64,000 nt of DNA from Hevea brasiliensis (taxonomy: Eukaryota > Streptophyta > Magnoliopsida > Malpighiales > Euphorbiaceae). This document shows positions 32,172 to 44,823 of this stretch, one piece after another. The DNA lies in the NCBI RefSeq assembly GCF_030052815.1, contig NC_079497.1, positions 24,194,258 to 24,258,257 on the forward strand, given 5' to 3'. Each line of letters begins with the position of its first letter. The stretch's first letter is position 1. The translations under genes and the position numbers were made by a program. A model generated the notes under the pieces. That model saw nothing but the letters and a program-made list of their open reading frames with translations. It had not been told where the DNA came from and searched no databases.

Positions 32172-33037
32172 CTACTGACATTTGTCCGTCCACTGAAATT
32201 TCACATCTTTTCGAAGTAACTTAGTCAATAGAGATGCCAACATGGAGAATCCCTTCACAAATCTACTGTAGTATCCAGCTAAACCCATAAAACTGCGAAT
32301 CTCCGTGATATTTTTGGGTGGCTTCCAATTAAGGACAGTTTCTATCTTACTTGGATCCACCTTGATGCCCTCTACAGATACTACATGCCCCAAGAAAGAT
32401 ATTTCTTTCAGCCAAAATTCACACTTTGACAATTTGACGTACAACTGTTTCTCCCTCAAAGTCTGCAGTACAATCTGCAGATGTCTATCATTCTCTTCTG
32501 CACTCCTCGAATACACCAATATATCATCTATGAATACCATAATAAACTGATCGAGGTATAGTCTAAAGATAGTGTTCATCAGATCCATAAAAGCAGCTGG
32601 AGCATTAGTTAACCCGAATGGCATGACCAAGAACTCATAATGGCCATAGCGGGTTCTAAAGACAGTTTTAGGAATACTCTGCTCTTGTATTTTCAGCTGA
32701 TAATAACCTGATCTCAGGTCAATTTTAGAGAACACAGCTGCACCCCTCAACTGATCAAACAAGTCATCAATGCGGGGCAATGGGTATCTGTTCTTTATTG
32801 TCACCTTATTCAACTACTGATAGTCGATACATAATCGGAGAGTGCTATCCTTCTTTTTAACAAATAACACTGGCGCTCCCCAAGGTGACATACTAGGGCG
32901 AATAAAGCCCTTATCAAGTAGCTCTTGCAACTGCACTTTTAACTCTTTCAATTCTGCTGGTGCCATTCTATATGGTGTTATGGAGATTAGGTTTACACCA
33001 GGCATAACATCAATCTCAAACTGCACTTCTCTTTCTA
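32172..33037 (-). pseudogene. E1 reverse transcriptase (broken)
   Basis: RT motifs in order: [57 protein letters not shown], the catalytic [25 protein letters not shown], and [18 protein letters not shown]. This is a typical chromovirus RT. A TAG at about 32814 directly after LCIDYQ and another at the end (after DKCQ, about 32172) interrupt it. Both look like CAG-to-TAG changes. Confidence 0.92.
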
Positions 33038-33713
33038 GAGGTAATCCTTGCAATTCATCAGGAAACACATCCGGAAAGTCACATACCATAGGGATGTCCC
33101 TCAGTGCTGGACTCCCCACTTGGGTGTCTATCACATGTGCCAAGTATGCTTCACACCCCTTTCTGATCATCCTTCTGGCTAGTGCAGCCGAAATGATGTT
33201 TGATGGCAGTAAATGCCTCTCCCCGTGTATTACCACATCACCGTATAGAGGGAGACCAAAAGTGACTATCTTCAGTTTATAGTTAATCATAGCGTGATGC
33301 TTGGCTAACCAATTGATGCCCAAGATGATATCATAATCTCTGAAGGGCATTTCAATTAAATCTGATAGAAAAATATGTCCTTGGATCACCAAAGGACAGT
33401 CTCTATAGATTCTGTTGACCCAAACCTCTTGTCCTAATGGACTAGTTTCTAGCACTTCAAAATCTATTTTGGCACACGAAACAGTAAGTGAACTGACTAT
33501 GCTAGCACTAACATATGAATGGGTTGAACCGGGATCAAACAACACAAATACTTCTTGATTAGAGATAAAGAATGTACCGCCTACCACATTGGAAGTCTTA
33601 GCCTTTTCTCGTTGTCTCATCATATAAACTCTGGTTGAAGCACTTCTTTGATTGACCAATAGTACCCTGACTGGCAGAAGCAGTGCCTCTACCTCTGCCT
33701 CTTCCTCTGCCAA
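33038..33713 (-). pseudogene. E1 aspartic protease region
   Basis: The active-site motif is [15 protein letters not shown] (DPG, the form usual in Tekay/Del elements). The flap/hydrophobic region is [15 protein letters not shown]. It is in frame with RT but one frame off gag, with the shift around 33600-33660 where both frames overlap. It is part of one ancestral gag-pol ORF. Confidence 0.85.
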
Positions 33714-34856
33714 CTGGTTGTGAACCTCTAGTAGCAGGACTCTGAATAGATCCTTCTGCAGTTATAGGAGCTGGACCAAATCTAGGAGCACTAGTGCAAT
33801 CTTTTGCGATATGACCCTTACCTCCACAGTTAAAGCAGGCTCTTGTTGCCCAATAGCATTCTCCCCCATGAATCTTGACACAAGTCACACAGAGGTAGGG
33901 AGGTTGTGAACCCCTGCTCGACTGCTGACCAGACCTAGGGGGTCTCTGTCTAGAGAATCTGCCCCTTCCAAACCTTCCACCTCGACCTCTGCTAGGTCCA
34001 CTGAATTTCTTCCTCTTCCCAGAAGTACCACTAGGACTTGGCTCTACTGACTTTTCCCCCTTATCTTTCTCTGATTTCTCAGCTTTCTCTGATTTTTCTT
34101 TTACTAGAGTCGCGTCTGATTCAATTTTTTCCAACTCAAGTGCTTGAGAAATGAGCTCTAAAAAATTACTATGTCTGAATCCCACTACTTGCATCCGTAG
34201 GCTGGGCTTCAAACCTGTCTCAAATCTCTTACACCTTTCTTTGCTGGTAAAAAGGAGACTCCCAGCATAGTGGCTTAAGCGGGAGAACTCCCTCTCATAT
34301 TCTGCCACTGTTCTGTTACCTTGCTTCAAACTCAGAAATTCTTGTAATTTCTGATCCACATATGCATCTGGGAAGTATTTCTGTTTGAATTCTCTGATAA
34401 AATCATCCCAAGTTAGTACTAGTGGTTCAGCCAAGCTGTGGGGGATAGTCTTTCACCAATTATACGCATCCCCTTGTAGTAGTGATACTGAATATTCAAA
34501 TTTCAACTCATCTGGGCAGTGTAGCTTCTTAAACACTCTGTCCATTCTCTCTAGCCACTGCTCTACCTCTAAAGGGTCTACTGTACCCTTAAATTCTGTC
34601 GCCCCATACTTCAACAGCTTGTCATACTGTCTGATTGGAGCTTGAGGTTGCACCACAGAAGTTTGGGGTGGAGCTTGAATAGGCATACCCCAGCCATTTG
34701 TTGAAACATTGCCGCCATCTGCTATGTGAACTGTGCAGGAAACTGCGGCATTTGTGGGATTGGTGCCACTGACCCACTGATATTCTGTAAAGCTGGGGCA
34801 TCCCCTTGTGCCTCATCTTCAACAGATTGCTCAACTGAGCGATCCCCTTCTTCCAT
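33598..34856 (-). pseudogene. E1 gag (broken)
   Basis: Starts at ATG 34856 (MEEGDRSVEQSVEDE). The capsid region reads YGATEFKGTVDPLEVEQWL, FEYSVSLLQGDAYNW, FKQKYFPDAYVDQKLQEFL and EYEREFSRLSHYAG. A basic, serine-rich spacer follows and then a CCHC zinc knuckle, CFNCGGKGHIAKDC (about 33790-33835), which binds RNA. Damage: a TAG at about 34725, a frameshift near 34680, and a TGA replacing a Trp codon directly after QGDAYNW at about 34450. E4 encodes the same family of gag on the plus strand. Confidence 0.9.
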
Positions 34857-35025
34857 ATCAGTCTGAAGTAGGATATCTCCTGAACAAGTAACACATGGAG
34901 ATTTCCCTTCGTTAGTTCATATTTATGATGTCATGCACTGTATGTAACAAATAAGGACATTGAGCAGTTGTACTTAGCAAAGAAAAGACACAAATTCACA
35001 AGTAAAACATACTTCAAAAATTTCG

Positions 35026-35037
35026 CTCTGATACCAC
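35026..35037 (-). other. Primer binding site of E1 (initiator tRNA-Met)
   Basis: TGGTATCAGAGC on the minus strand, 7 bp inside the 5' LTR, matching the 3' end complement of plant initiator tRNA-Met. Confidence 0.9.
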
Positions 35038-35044
35038 TAAAACA

Positions 35045-38000
35045 TGTCACACCTTACCCCTCTATAAGACATAACATGATCCCGTAGAATACTTAATAAA
35101 CTACCGAACTTCACCTACCAATAACTCATTAAGTACCCTACAAGGGATTTTAAAACAATTTTCTTGCTTTTATAAGTGGTGAACATTTTCTAATAGGTAT
35201 TAAAACATTTATTCGAAGTTTTAAGATTAGTAAAAATTATTGTCTCATTTTATTTTTTCGTAAATTTTATAAAAATTTCAGCAGAGTGCCGTCTGTATTT
35301 TGAGAAAACAGTTCTTCAAATACCTGTAAAAAAACACTTCCAAAGATTTATCTCAACAACTTCATCAATTCCATAACCATCCCAACCAATTTCATCATCA
35401 TTTCTCAATTTCCAAAATTCAACAATCATCAAAATACTATTAATCAATTTCATTCAAATTAAAATAAAATACTTTCATTCATATTTCATTAAAGATAAAA
35501 CAATTTATATACATCATTACAAAAATTTACATTAAGAGAAATCCAAACCAAAATTTATTACAAGCTTTATACAACTCTATACAACTGCTCATAACTAATT
35601 TTGCATGTCCATACAATTACATACATTTACATATATGAAAATAGTTTTTACATTTAAGGTATAAAATATACCCGATAACTTCAAAGTAGGTAGCTCCTCA
35701 ATCCTCAGCAGCTCACCCTACTGCTCCTCTAATCTTTATATCTGCTATAGCAATAACAACCATCGTTGAGTACTAGAACTCAGTGGTGCACAACATACTA
35801 AAATAATCTTTATGCGGAATTTAAAACATATTTATTCAAAAATTAAACTGAACATGCGATATCAATACAAAACATGATTTACAAAATTTTAGTTCAAACA
35901 ATTTTATTTCAAAAGTCTCAAAACCATTTACATAAAAATACACAGTTATATCATGCCATTCAAAACAAATATAATCTCAATAGCCAGAGGCTAAGGAGAA
36001 GTCACATCACAAGGCTAGCTAGCTCAAATATATGGGAACCCATTCTTTTTCTTCTACTACTAGAACACACCTCAACACTTCAGTCAGAGAAGGAATCAAA
36101 ATTTGAAACTGATTTCCCCCACTAGTCATGCTAGTGAGGTATTCAAATAAATGGTCATGACACTGTGGTTTCAAAACTTATCTTAACAATTTACTAAACA
36201 TTTGTTGCCATTTCAAACATACACAAATAAACTTTCAACAATTCAAAGCAAAAGCATAATACACATTTCATGCACTTTGTAAATGAATTTTAAAGCGTAT
36301 TGATATTGTGCACAAACCTTAAGCGAGTCGCCTCTTGGCCTTGACTCGATCCCTCGGGTTCTTTCTTTGTATTATTTTCCACTGAAACACACAGTTTCAC
36401 AGTGTTTCAGTATCACAACTTATCATAAATCCAAAAATAAATTCGAATTTACTTATACCTAGCTTTAAGATGCTAAACTTGACGTTCTTTAAAATTTGTG
36501 TTTCGGGGTTACTATTCACTACACTATTCAAGTCAATTTGTGGACTTTCTAAAGCTTAATAGGTATGAAAATTCTAATTTCACTTACATACCACATTTTG
36601 GTCACCAATTTTGTTGGTTTTGGTTGTTTTCTCAAAACTTAAGTCTTTTAGGTAAATTTGCAAATTTTCAGTTTTGGTGTCTTATGTTACACTGTTCCAT
36701 TGGTCATGTTGCTATTAGAATTGGGCTAAGTTTTCTTCATAGAAGTTGTTTCTTATTGTCTTAACTTTATTTTCCTTTTTGAATCACTCCATTTGGAGTT
36801 TTGTAGCTCAAGTTATAGCCATTTAAATCATGGCTGCCGGATTGGCCTAACCTAGATTTCTGGGCACCAAAACTGGTTCTAGCAGTTTTAAGTCACCAAT
36901 TTTGGGTGGCTAAATGACTTGGTTAAGGGCATAATTTGGGTTTCTATTCTTCATAAAAGTTTTAGCTCTATATCTCATATTTCTACTGGTAAAATTTCAG
37001 GTCATTTAGACCTACCTAGTCCAAGTTATGGCCAAATGAACAAATACTGTTCATTTAGTCATTTTTGTACAGGTCAGATTGCCTAATCCGGATTTGGTCA
37101 ATTTGTTCACTAGGTTTCAGTCACTTTTTGAGCATGATTCCTGAATGAAAAATGTGTCATTTTGTGTCTAGTTTCATTCCCAATTGGCCTTAAACCAATT
37201 GGGTTGGTAAATTTTTAGTTTTGGTCTCTGAAAAGGACCTAGGTCATGCTGCCTGCATACTGCCCACATCCAATCTGAATCTCCACTCAATTCCAACACT
37301 TCCAACATACCCCAATTGGTCACAAATGACCATTTTTCACCTCGAACAAATCAAACGCACCATTTGACTACTTCTCCAAATTTTTATCTTCCAAACCTAG
37401 GTGCCAAAGCCCTAACTACACTAATTGTTACATTTAACTAATTCAAAGCGTACTAACATCACTCCATCACTCAATTAAGCTTCCTAACATAATTAATTCA
37501 ATCAAAACACAAGCATTTCCATCACAAACCCTAGTTGGCCAAAATTTACTCTTTTCCCCCAAGGATGTTTTCATTTCATTTTAAGCATATTTATAAGTCC
37601 TTTATGCTATAAATACATTGATTAAACTAAAAATGTCAAGTTTGCTTACTAACCTTATGTAGAATTTTCTTTCTCTTCCAATCTCTTCCTTTCTTTTTTC
37701 TTTCTTCTTCAAGCTCCTCTTCTAGTTGCCAAAATAAGTTTTAACTATGGTGAGTAATTTTTCTATGGTGGAATTTTGTAATATTCAAGCTCAAAAATGA
37801 GCTTCAATGGTGGTTGTTTTAGTGAGGGAGAGATGAGAGAGGGACGGCAACTTGAAGACGGAGACCTTTTTTTTTTTTTTCTTTTCTTTTCTTTTATGTT
37901 TTTCTATCTTTATGGAAGACCACTAATTCTCCAAATTTTTTTTTAATTAGTGTTTATTACATCATGCATAATGTCATGCATGATGTCACCAATTTCCACT

Positions 38001-38532
38001 TTTCCTTTTTTTTTTTTCTATTTATTTTTCCATTAGTTCTCTAATTTAATTCCCGATTCTAAAATTTTCTTTTCTCTGATTTTATTTGACAGTTAGGTCA
38101 GAAGTCAGCTCTCGGGATCAATTGACTAAATTGCCCCTCGCCAGTTCAACTCGATTTGTAAATAATTCAATATTTATCACGGATCCCTGACCTAATTATT
38201 TGACCGGCTTAACAATTCTTTTTTGTGATTTTCTCTTTTCCACTGTGTTCGTAATAGTCCTAAGGATTGCAGCGTCACATTTAACGGTTCGAAATTTGAG
38301 TTTAAATTGACTTATGATCCTTCAGAAAGGTCACCCATCATTGACTCGGCTCATTTAACTTCTTATATTCTGTTTTTCTTATTTATACTTAAATAATTGA
38401 CAATTACTAATTATTTATGTTCAGGGCTTATCTAGTTGTCTTAAGTGTAGTTCTAATCCCTTTAATTGTCCGGACCAACACTGATCGCTGGAATAGTGAA
38501 ATATTCCAGGCTATGCAAATAGGGGTGTTACA
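35045..38532 (-). repeat. 5' LTR of E1
   Basis: 3488 bp partner of 2218-5722, TGTAACACCCC to GGTGTGACA in element orientation. No gene was recognised on either strand. Confidence 0.95.
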
Positions 38533-38537
38533 GATCA
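38533..38537. repeat. Target-site duplication of E1 (GATCA), right
   Basis: Identical to 2213-2217. Confidence 0.95.
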
Positions 38538-39239
38538 TATTAACATATGATATTCTACTTGAAAAGCTTCATAATAAGCTTTAATCCCCTTATGAGCATA
38601 TGAATGCTAAGTCCAACTTACTTTGGTTGACCAATTAACTTTTTTTGGGGTAGTTGCTTTTCTTCTTCACCGAAATCGCTGGCTTCCATTGCAATCATAA
38701 GTCCATCAAAGTTAATATTAGGAACATCAGCATTAATTGATTTATCTCTACTGTTTGGTTCATCCTACATCATGGAATAATCTAAAAGCAAAATCAAAGA
38801 ATGAAATTAGACGGTTGTATATTTGAGGGCAAAAAGGAAAAAAAATGCAAAAGGAAAGTGTTAATGGCCATAGGATTTGAAAAGAAAATGTGTTGCAGAT
38901 TTATTAATGTTAAATTATAAAATGAGGTCAATTTATTTACAACCCCACTTGACACCATGGACTAAGTAATCAAAGAGTTGGTAATAAGATATATATTACT
39001 TTAGAAAAAGTACTAAAAATCTCACTTTCCCCAATTATTGGCCTCATGATCATGCCCCTCCTGGTGTGATCACACATCATACTCTATGTTTGGTTATAAG
39101 GCATTGATGGATCAATTTCTTCCACATTTATATAGTCTCTTGAACATTTGAGAAAGGATGAATACTTTGTGAGTTAGGTGATGAGGAAAGTTTGGGGTGG
39201 TTTTCTAGTTTAGATTTAAGAAAATACTAATTAGGGAGA
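38538..39239 (-). mobile_element. E0, middle piece with integrase and leader-side remnants
   Basis: 38538-38640 continues the decayed integrase of 1722-2217; by eye it aligns with 17920-18015 of E2. From about 38650 the homology jumps to the E2 region 20500-20950. There are the pol linker, the intron-like stretch, CACTTGACACCATGGACTAA matching E2 CACTTGCCACCATGGACAAA, and the acidic tail downstream of the G-patch. RT and RNase H are therefore missing from E0, as they are from E3. No open frame remains. The piece ends at the E3 insertion. Confidence 0.65.
39235..39239. repeat. Target-site duplication of E3 (GGAGA), left
   Basis: GGAGA precedes TGTCGCAAGG and recurs at 60412-60416. Confidence 0.92.
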
Positions 39240-39619
39240 TGTCGCAAGGTGGACGAACACTCACCGAAGTGGGAAAAGTGAGGAGTCGCCACTTTAATTT
39301 TGAGGGAAATAAAAGAAGACCATTTGTGAAAGTAAATTAAAATGAAACCACTTCAAAAACAGAGATTCTAGGTTCGGGGTCCGTAAACAGGTGGGGAAGG
39401 TGTTAGGCACCCCATCTCGTCCCTCGACGAGGGTAAGCAGATTTAACTTCACGTTCTTTATAGTTAGGAGGGTTAGGCTAGAAATGTTAATCCTTTTGAT
39501 AAAAGGAATATTTGATTTTTCACTAATCCGGATTACCCAGATACATAAGTAAATGAGACAACCTTAGTGAGTTGCTATTGCGTATTTATTTTATTTTAGG
39601 GGGGATCATCTTACGTATT

Positions 39620-40220
39620 TGTTAAAATTTAATTTGGGGATCGGATAAGAACTCTCCTCCGATCTCCTTTAAATATTTATTAAAATTTTAAGCTTGAGAA
39701 TCGGATAAGAACTCTCCTCCGATCTCTTTTTAAATATTAGTTAAAATTTTTAAGTGAGAACTAGATAAGAACTCTCCTCCGATCTCCTTTTAAATGTTTA
39801 TTAAAATTTTTAAGTGAGAACCGGATAAGAACTCTCCTCCGATCTCCTTTAAATATTTGTTAAAATTTTTAAGTGAGAACCGGATAAGAACTCTCCTCGG
39901 ATTTCTTTTAAATATTTGTTAAAATTTTAAATTGAGAATCGGATAATAACTCTCCTCCGATCTCCTTTTTAAATATTTATTAAAATTTTAGATTGAGAAT
40001 CGGATAAGAACTCTCCTCCGATCTCCTTTTTAAATATTTGCAAAAATTAGATTGTGAATCGGATAAGAACTCTCCTCTGATCTCCTTTTTAAATATTTAT
40101 TAAAATTTTAGATTGAGAATCGGATAAGAACTCTCCTCCAATCTCCTTTTTAAATATTTGTTAAAATTTTAGATTGTGAATCGGATAAGAACTCTCCTCC
40201 GATCTCTTTTATTTTAATAG
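39620..40220. repeat. About 60 bp tandem repeats in R/U5 of E3 3' LTR
   Basis: About ten units with GAGAATCGGATAAGAAC and CTCCTCCGATCTCC separated by TTTAAATATTTGTTAAAATT. Three more than in E2. Confidence 0.85.
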
Positions 40221-41228
40221 GGATCGGATAAGGACTTTTCCGATCTCTCGAAACTTGATTACAGCTACCTGTCACAAAATCCTAGAACTAAGGGTTTTGG
40301 CATTTAAAGATGCAGGGGCTCGGAATAAGGCTTCTTTTAACTCATTGGTACCATGTAATTAGTCAGGAGATACCAAACCGAATTTTCCGACCTTCCTATG
40401 TGGTCGCCTTACCAGTACCTTTTGATACCCAATCTATCCCATTTATCTATATTAAGGTTCGATTTTACTCTGCCTTGTGACGTCTTACTCAATTGTCATT
40501 TGCATATTTCTAGTGATTCGGCCTTACTATTTTCCCGACTTATTGTTTAGACCTTTCATTATTTTAAAGAGACCCTTAAGATACAGTTACCTACATTTTA
40601 TCCGACCACTTATATGCTACTCGGGACTAGAAGACTTACGTTTAGGAATAACAAAGATTAATAAAAAGAATGGACTGGTCAACACGGAAGTAAACTCGAA
40701 AATGACCTTCTTCGTGTTCTTTAGCGCAATATAAACTTGGAGAAAATTATATATATATAAAGAATAAAGGAAATACGTAAAATAAGAGCGAGCACTTAAT
40801 AAAAAAAGCAATATGAGCACTCACCTGTGGGGAGTCGGATCTATTGAACTAACTATGGGATCACAGAACGTAATGGGGCCCACGGGCTGGTAACCTGAAG
40901 ACTAAGGTTTTCCTTGAAATGAAGAATACCTTGTTAAAATGCAGTCCGATCAATATTATAACCAAGTATGAATGAAGTTGAACTTGGACAACGGAAGTGG
41001 GAATAAAGATAACAAAGACAGAAAGTGAGAGTATCAAAGGATAATGAACGAACTGAAAATGGAGAGTTTCAGTGTTCAGAAATCCTTTGCAAGAAAATAC
41101 TTCAGTAAACCGGTTTCAAAAGTTTTTCTTATGAAAGCTTCAAAAATAGCAGAGTAACGAGCTGAATTAAGTATCAGAGTCCTTCCGCTATATTCACTAT
41201 ATGTCATTTGAACAGTTTTTCATGCAGG

Positions 41229-41236
41229 TATTTATA
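41229..41236 (-). promoter_or_regulatory. TATA box for E3 genomic RNA (3' LTR copy)
   Basis: TATAAATA on the minus strand in the same context as in E2 (CCTATAAATACCTGCATG). Confidence 0.6.
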
Positions 41237-41863
41237 GGAACCGGGTGCTCCCCATGGAGGGTCAGGATCTGTTTTGAGGGAGATGGAGGGTTAAGATTTT
41301 GAAGGACATGATCTAAGGGCTCGGGAATTAAAGAGAATCAGAACGGATGACTAAGATCCCTTCCGGAGTATTTGTCCTTTTCTCTCTTCTAATCTGATGA
41401 CCCAAAATTTCTTGTCAAGAGCGATCTGAGGGCTAGGAGTGAAAGGCGCTGATCTTGTCATTTTCTTCTTCGATCTGAGGCCTCCGAGCTCGTCCTTACA
41501 AGTAAGATCAACGGTGGAGATTAAGATGTACGGCGCTATCCTGACGTACTCTGGCACATGTCAGTAATGCGGGCGATTCTGGGGCGTGCGGTGGAGATTT
41601 CATTTGCGACGCTTTAACTACCTCTGCTCTAATTATGACGATAATTAGCAGGAGCTGTCTTATTCTTTTTGCTATCCGACCTCCTTTCTTTTTCGATCTT
41701 CCTAACACGCTCTTTTCCGATCTTTCATGCCGGTCTCCCTTCTACCGATCTTTACCACACCGGTCTTCCTTTTATCGGGTTCGGTCCAGTCAAAGCATTT
41801 ATTTCCCTCAATTCTCGAGGCGTCCGCTTCGTTTTCTGCTTGCAATAAATGCTCAAATTTTCC

Positions 41864-42548
41864 TATATATACCTTTAACCGGGAAGCCCTACCTCATTTG
41901 ACTTTCTCCCCTATTCTCCTCATTTTTCCTGTTCTAGCTGCTTCCGGCAACAATCCCGGACAAGATGATGACCGCTTTTAATCTTTTTCCGGTTGCCCTC
42001 TTTGTTCCTTGCCTGAAAATTTACGATCCCGGTGATCGAAAAATCATGATGACCTTATCTGATGACAGTGAGAGAACTGGACTAATTAACCGATCTGGAT
42101 CGAGGACCTCGATCGTGCCGATCTCGAATCGTTCGCCCGATATAATCGGCGAACTGATTTCGGGCGAGAAGACTGCTAATATTCCCCTCAACACCGGTGA
42201 CTGCTCTTTGGCGTTTATCTGGCTCCTCTCCACACTGAGTGTTCCGATAGCAGCTCGGTTTCAAGCGGTAACTTTGATGACGACCTCTCTCATTCTCATG
42301 AGAGTCGTAGTTCCCCCAGCCGATCTCCTGGTCAAACACATCTTTTGACTCATCCACGAGACTAGGCTTTGACATAGGCCTTTTAGATAGGATGTTCCAC
42401 CGATCTCTAAAGATCGCCCTTATGATGTAATCAGACCTTTAGTGTAATCTGATCTTTAGAGATATCCCAAATGATGTAATCTGACCTTTAATGTAATCTG
42501 ATCTCCAGAGAACGCCCAAATGATGTAATTTGACCTTTTGGAAATAAA
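41864..42548 (+). other. Unit 1 in E3 3' LTR
   Basis: TATATATA (41864-41871), ATG 41965, ORF to 42348 (127 aa), AATAAA 42543-42548. The aligned core keeps SERTGLINRSGSRTSIVPIS, but the rest differs from E2 mostly by amino-acid changes, and the C-terminus is unrelated. Confidence 0.4.
42412..42541. repeat. Tandem repeats between units 1 and 2 (E3 3' LTR)
   Basis: Three units with CCCAAATGATGTAAT and TAATGTAATCTGATC, equivalent to 10098-10228. Confidence 0.75.
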
Positions 42549-42772
42549 ATTTATTTTGCCAATTATCACTTGATTATTTTCTGATCTCTGGTGTGTTTAT
42601 CCGATCTGGTTTCCAACTGAACAGCCCTCATCCGATCCGCACTTCCAAACATTTGCCTTAATTAGCCGATCTCTAACTAGCCGGTCTCTCCTTATGGAAT
42701 TTTGGAATATTCGTGAGACGTGTCAGAACAGCTGGCGAGTTCCGCTAACCGATGCACTGCCTGGAACATCGT

Positions 42773-42802
42773 GAGCATTAAATGCTCGGACGAGTATAAA
42801 TA
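42773..42802 (+). promoter_or_regulatory. Palindrome and TATA box of unit 2 (E3 3' LTR)
   Basis: GAGCATT-A-AATGCTC at 42773-42787, TATAAATA at 42795-42802, same spacing as in E2. Confidence 0.65.
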
Positions 42803-42958
42803 GGGGTGGGGGTTAGCCAGTTGCTCCCTTATGTCATTTTCAGTCTCTCGCGAACAACTTCAAAATTCTCTCGTTTCCTCAAGTTCTTCCGACACCGATC
42901 AGACTCCGGTAAGGGTTTTGATCCTTCTTTTAGTTTAAATTTCTTATTTCCTTTGAAA

Positions 42959-44823
42959 ATGAGTGGCGCCGAGGGTCAGAGAGCTGCAAGCCCCCCTTCC
43001 GTTCAGAGCTCGTGGTCATCTGATGAAGTAGAGGTGGTCGGACCAAGCGTGCGACCTGAACCTTCTAGGGTCCCTGTTCCAGCTCGAGGGCAAGCAGCAC
43101 CATCAAGGCCTGTACCTTCTTTAGGGAGGGAAAATCTTCCCATGGATGAGCTACCATCAGTTCTTCAAGAAACCGACCTACAATCGTTCAGCCAAGAATA
43201 CAACATTCATCCTGATTCATTCGAACTCATCCGGTGTCACGGAGATATCCGAGCCGATCACTTCTTCGAAAGGAACGACATGATTATAGCATATGAAGAG
43301 CAATTAAAAGCCGGTCTACGGTTCCCTTTGGACGACTTCTTCAAGGAAGTTTTAAAATATCACCAAGTGTGCATCGCTCAAGTTCACCCGAACTCGTGGC
43401 GGATCTTAGTAGCCTTCCGAGGCCTTTGCCGAGCTAAGGGGCTCCGACCCACAACTAAGGTATTCACTGAACTACATAGATTAACTCGTCTAAAGGATGA
43501 CGAGTATTGGTTCTTTCAGGCGAAACCTCATTGTGGACTTTTTACCGACCTGCCTTCCTCCCTGAAGAATTGGAAGAACCGCTTCTTTATCCTGAGGAGC
43601 AAAATTCCGAACAGCTTTGAGGGCTTCCCTCGTAGCTCACTGCACCAGGGCCCTGTACTTCCGAAGCGCATTACCTTAAATAGAGAAGAGGGCCTGATGG
43701 TGATGGAGCTGAAAGATCAGGCGGGCAAAGAGAAGTTTTCTTGTCTGGATGCTGTGACTGCCGAACTGCATCACTGGACAATGGAGTTGATCACGAGCGA
43801 AGATCGTGGGCTTCAGCTTTCTGACCTCGGCATCGGTATTTTCCTATATCTCAAATCTTTGGACCTTAGCGATCTCACTGACCTCTTCTTTGTGCAGGTA
43901 TGGCAAGCGGAGAAGCCTCCAAGGAGAGCCGGAAGCGAAAGAGAGATGTCTCCCGGAAAGTGTGAGAGATGAAGCGATCCGAGCTGCTCCAGACGCCCAG
44001 CCATGAGCCCGGGGAAATACAAGGGGGCTCATCTCAATTTTTGGGGCAGCCGATCACCAAGGTAGAAGTGATCCGATCTCCTCCTTGCCAAGAAGAGCCG
44101 CCTCCAGCTCCTCCAGTTGCTTCAGGTGCGGAAGGGGGTCCTTCTCAACCTACCACACGGACCCTCTCCCGCGGTGCTCAAGTGCTGATCCATTCCTTAG
44201 AGAAGAACCGAATTGTTCAGGAGAATCCGGGTTTGGCTAAAGTCCTGGGTGCTTCTATTTGCCTTCGGGAGGATCGGGACAGGCTGTCTCCGGACAACCT
44301 TGATGATATCCTAACCTGATCCATGAGCTTGAACGTGGAGTGCTTGGTGAATCAGCACATAGTCCAGGAGAAGGCTCATCGCCTGGGTAAGGAGGTTGAA
44401 AAGATGGGCCATGAAGTGTCTTCCCTTCGATCCCAACTCTCATCTGCTCAGAACTACATATCTGAAATTGAGGGGCGGATGAAGTTCTACAAGGACAAGC
44501 TGGCCGAGCAAGCTCGTGTTCTAGCCGAGCGAGATCGTGTTATTGAAGAGCTTCAAGCACTCCGGGCTGGTGAAGTTGCTCAGCTCACTGAGGAGCTCAA
44601 AGCGAAAGAGGAAGAGGCGGTGACAAGGGAGGCCGGGGCTTATGTGAATGCTCACAGGGATCTCTTAGCCGAGCTCAAAAATCGGTACCCTGAAGAGGAC
44701 TTCTCTTGGATGGTAGATCTGGCTCCCCAGGACGAGGGTGAGGATAGCGAGGAGGAGGCTAAGGGCGAGAGAGAAAATGAGCAAAATGTAGATCAGGCTG
44801 GGGGTGATCCTCCCGCCGAATGA
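42959..44823 (+). pseudogene. Unit 2: antisense LTR gene (E3 3' LTR copy)
   Basis: Exon 1 42959-43835 is fully open and again 877 nt. The intron 43836-43897 is 62 bp, one base longer than in E2, yet splicing still enters exon 2 (43898) in the same frame. Exon 1 shows RFPLDDFFKEVL, IAQVHPNSWRILVAFRGLC and LKNWKNRFFILRSK. Exon 2 has SKESRKRKRDVSRKV, the proline-rich linker without the TAA found in E2, the coiled coil (HRLGKEVEKMGHEVSSLRSQ and following) and the end GGDPPAE. Two TGA stops (about 43964 and 44317-44319) stand where sister copies have Arg codons (CGA-type changes). It is otherwise full length, about 600 residues. The function is unknown. Confidence 0.75.

Larger units (their letters stand above)
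2218..38532 (-). mobile_element. E1, Tekay-like chromovirus (Ty3/gypsy), interrupted by E2
   Basis: Two LTRs of about 3.5 kb flank a minus-strand gag-protease-RT-RNase H-integrase order with a chromodomain-like tail. There is an initiator tRNA-Met primer site, a polypurine tract and a 5 bp target-site duplication. The span is 36.3 kb, but 24.4 kb of this is E2, leaving an 11.9 kb element. Sampled stretches of the two LTRs differ by roughly 4-8 percent, more than the E2 pair, as expected for the older host of a nested insertion. The polyprotein has many premature stops and at least three frameshifts, so the copy is dead. Confidence 0.92.
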
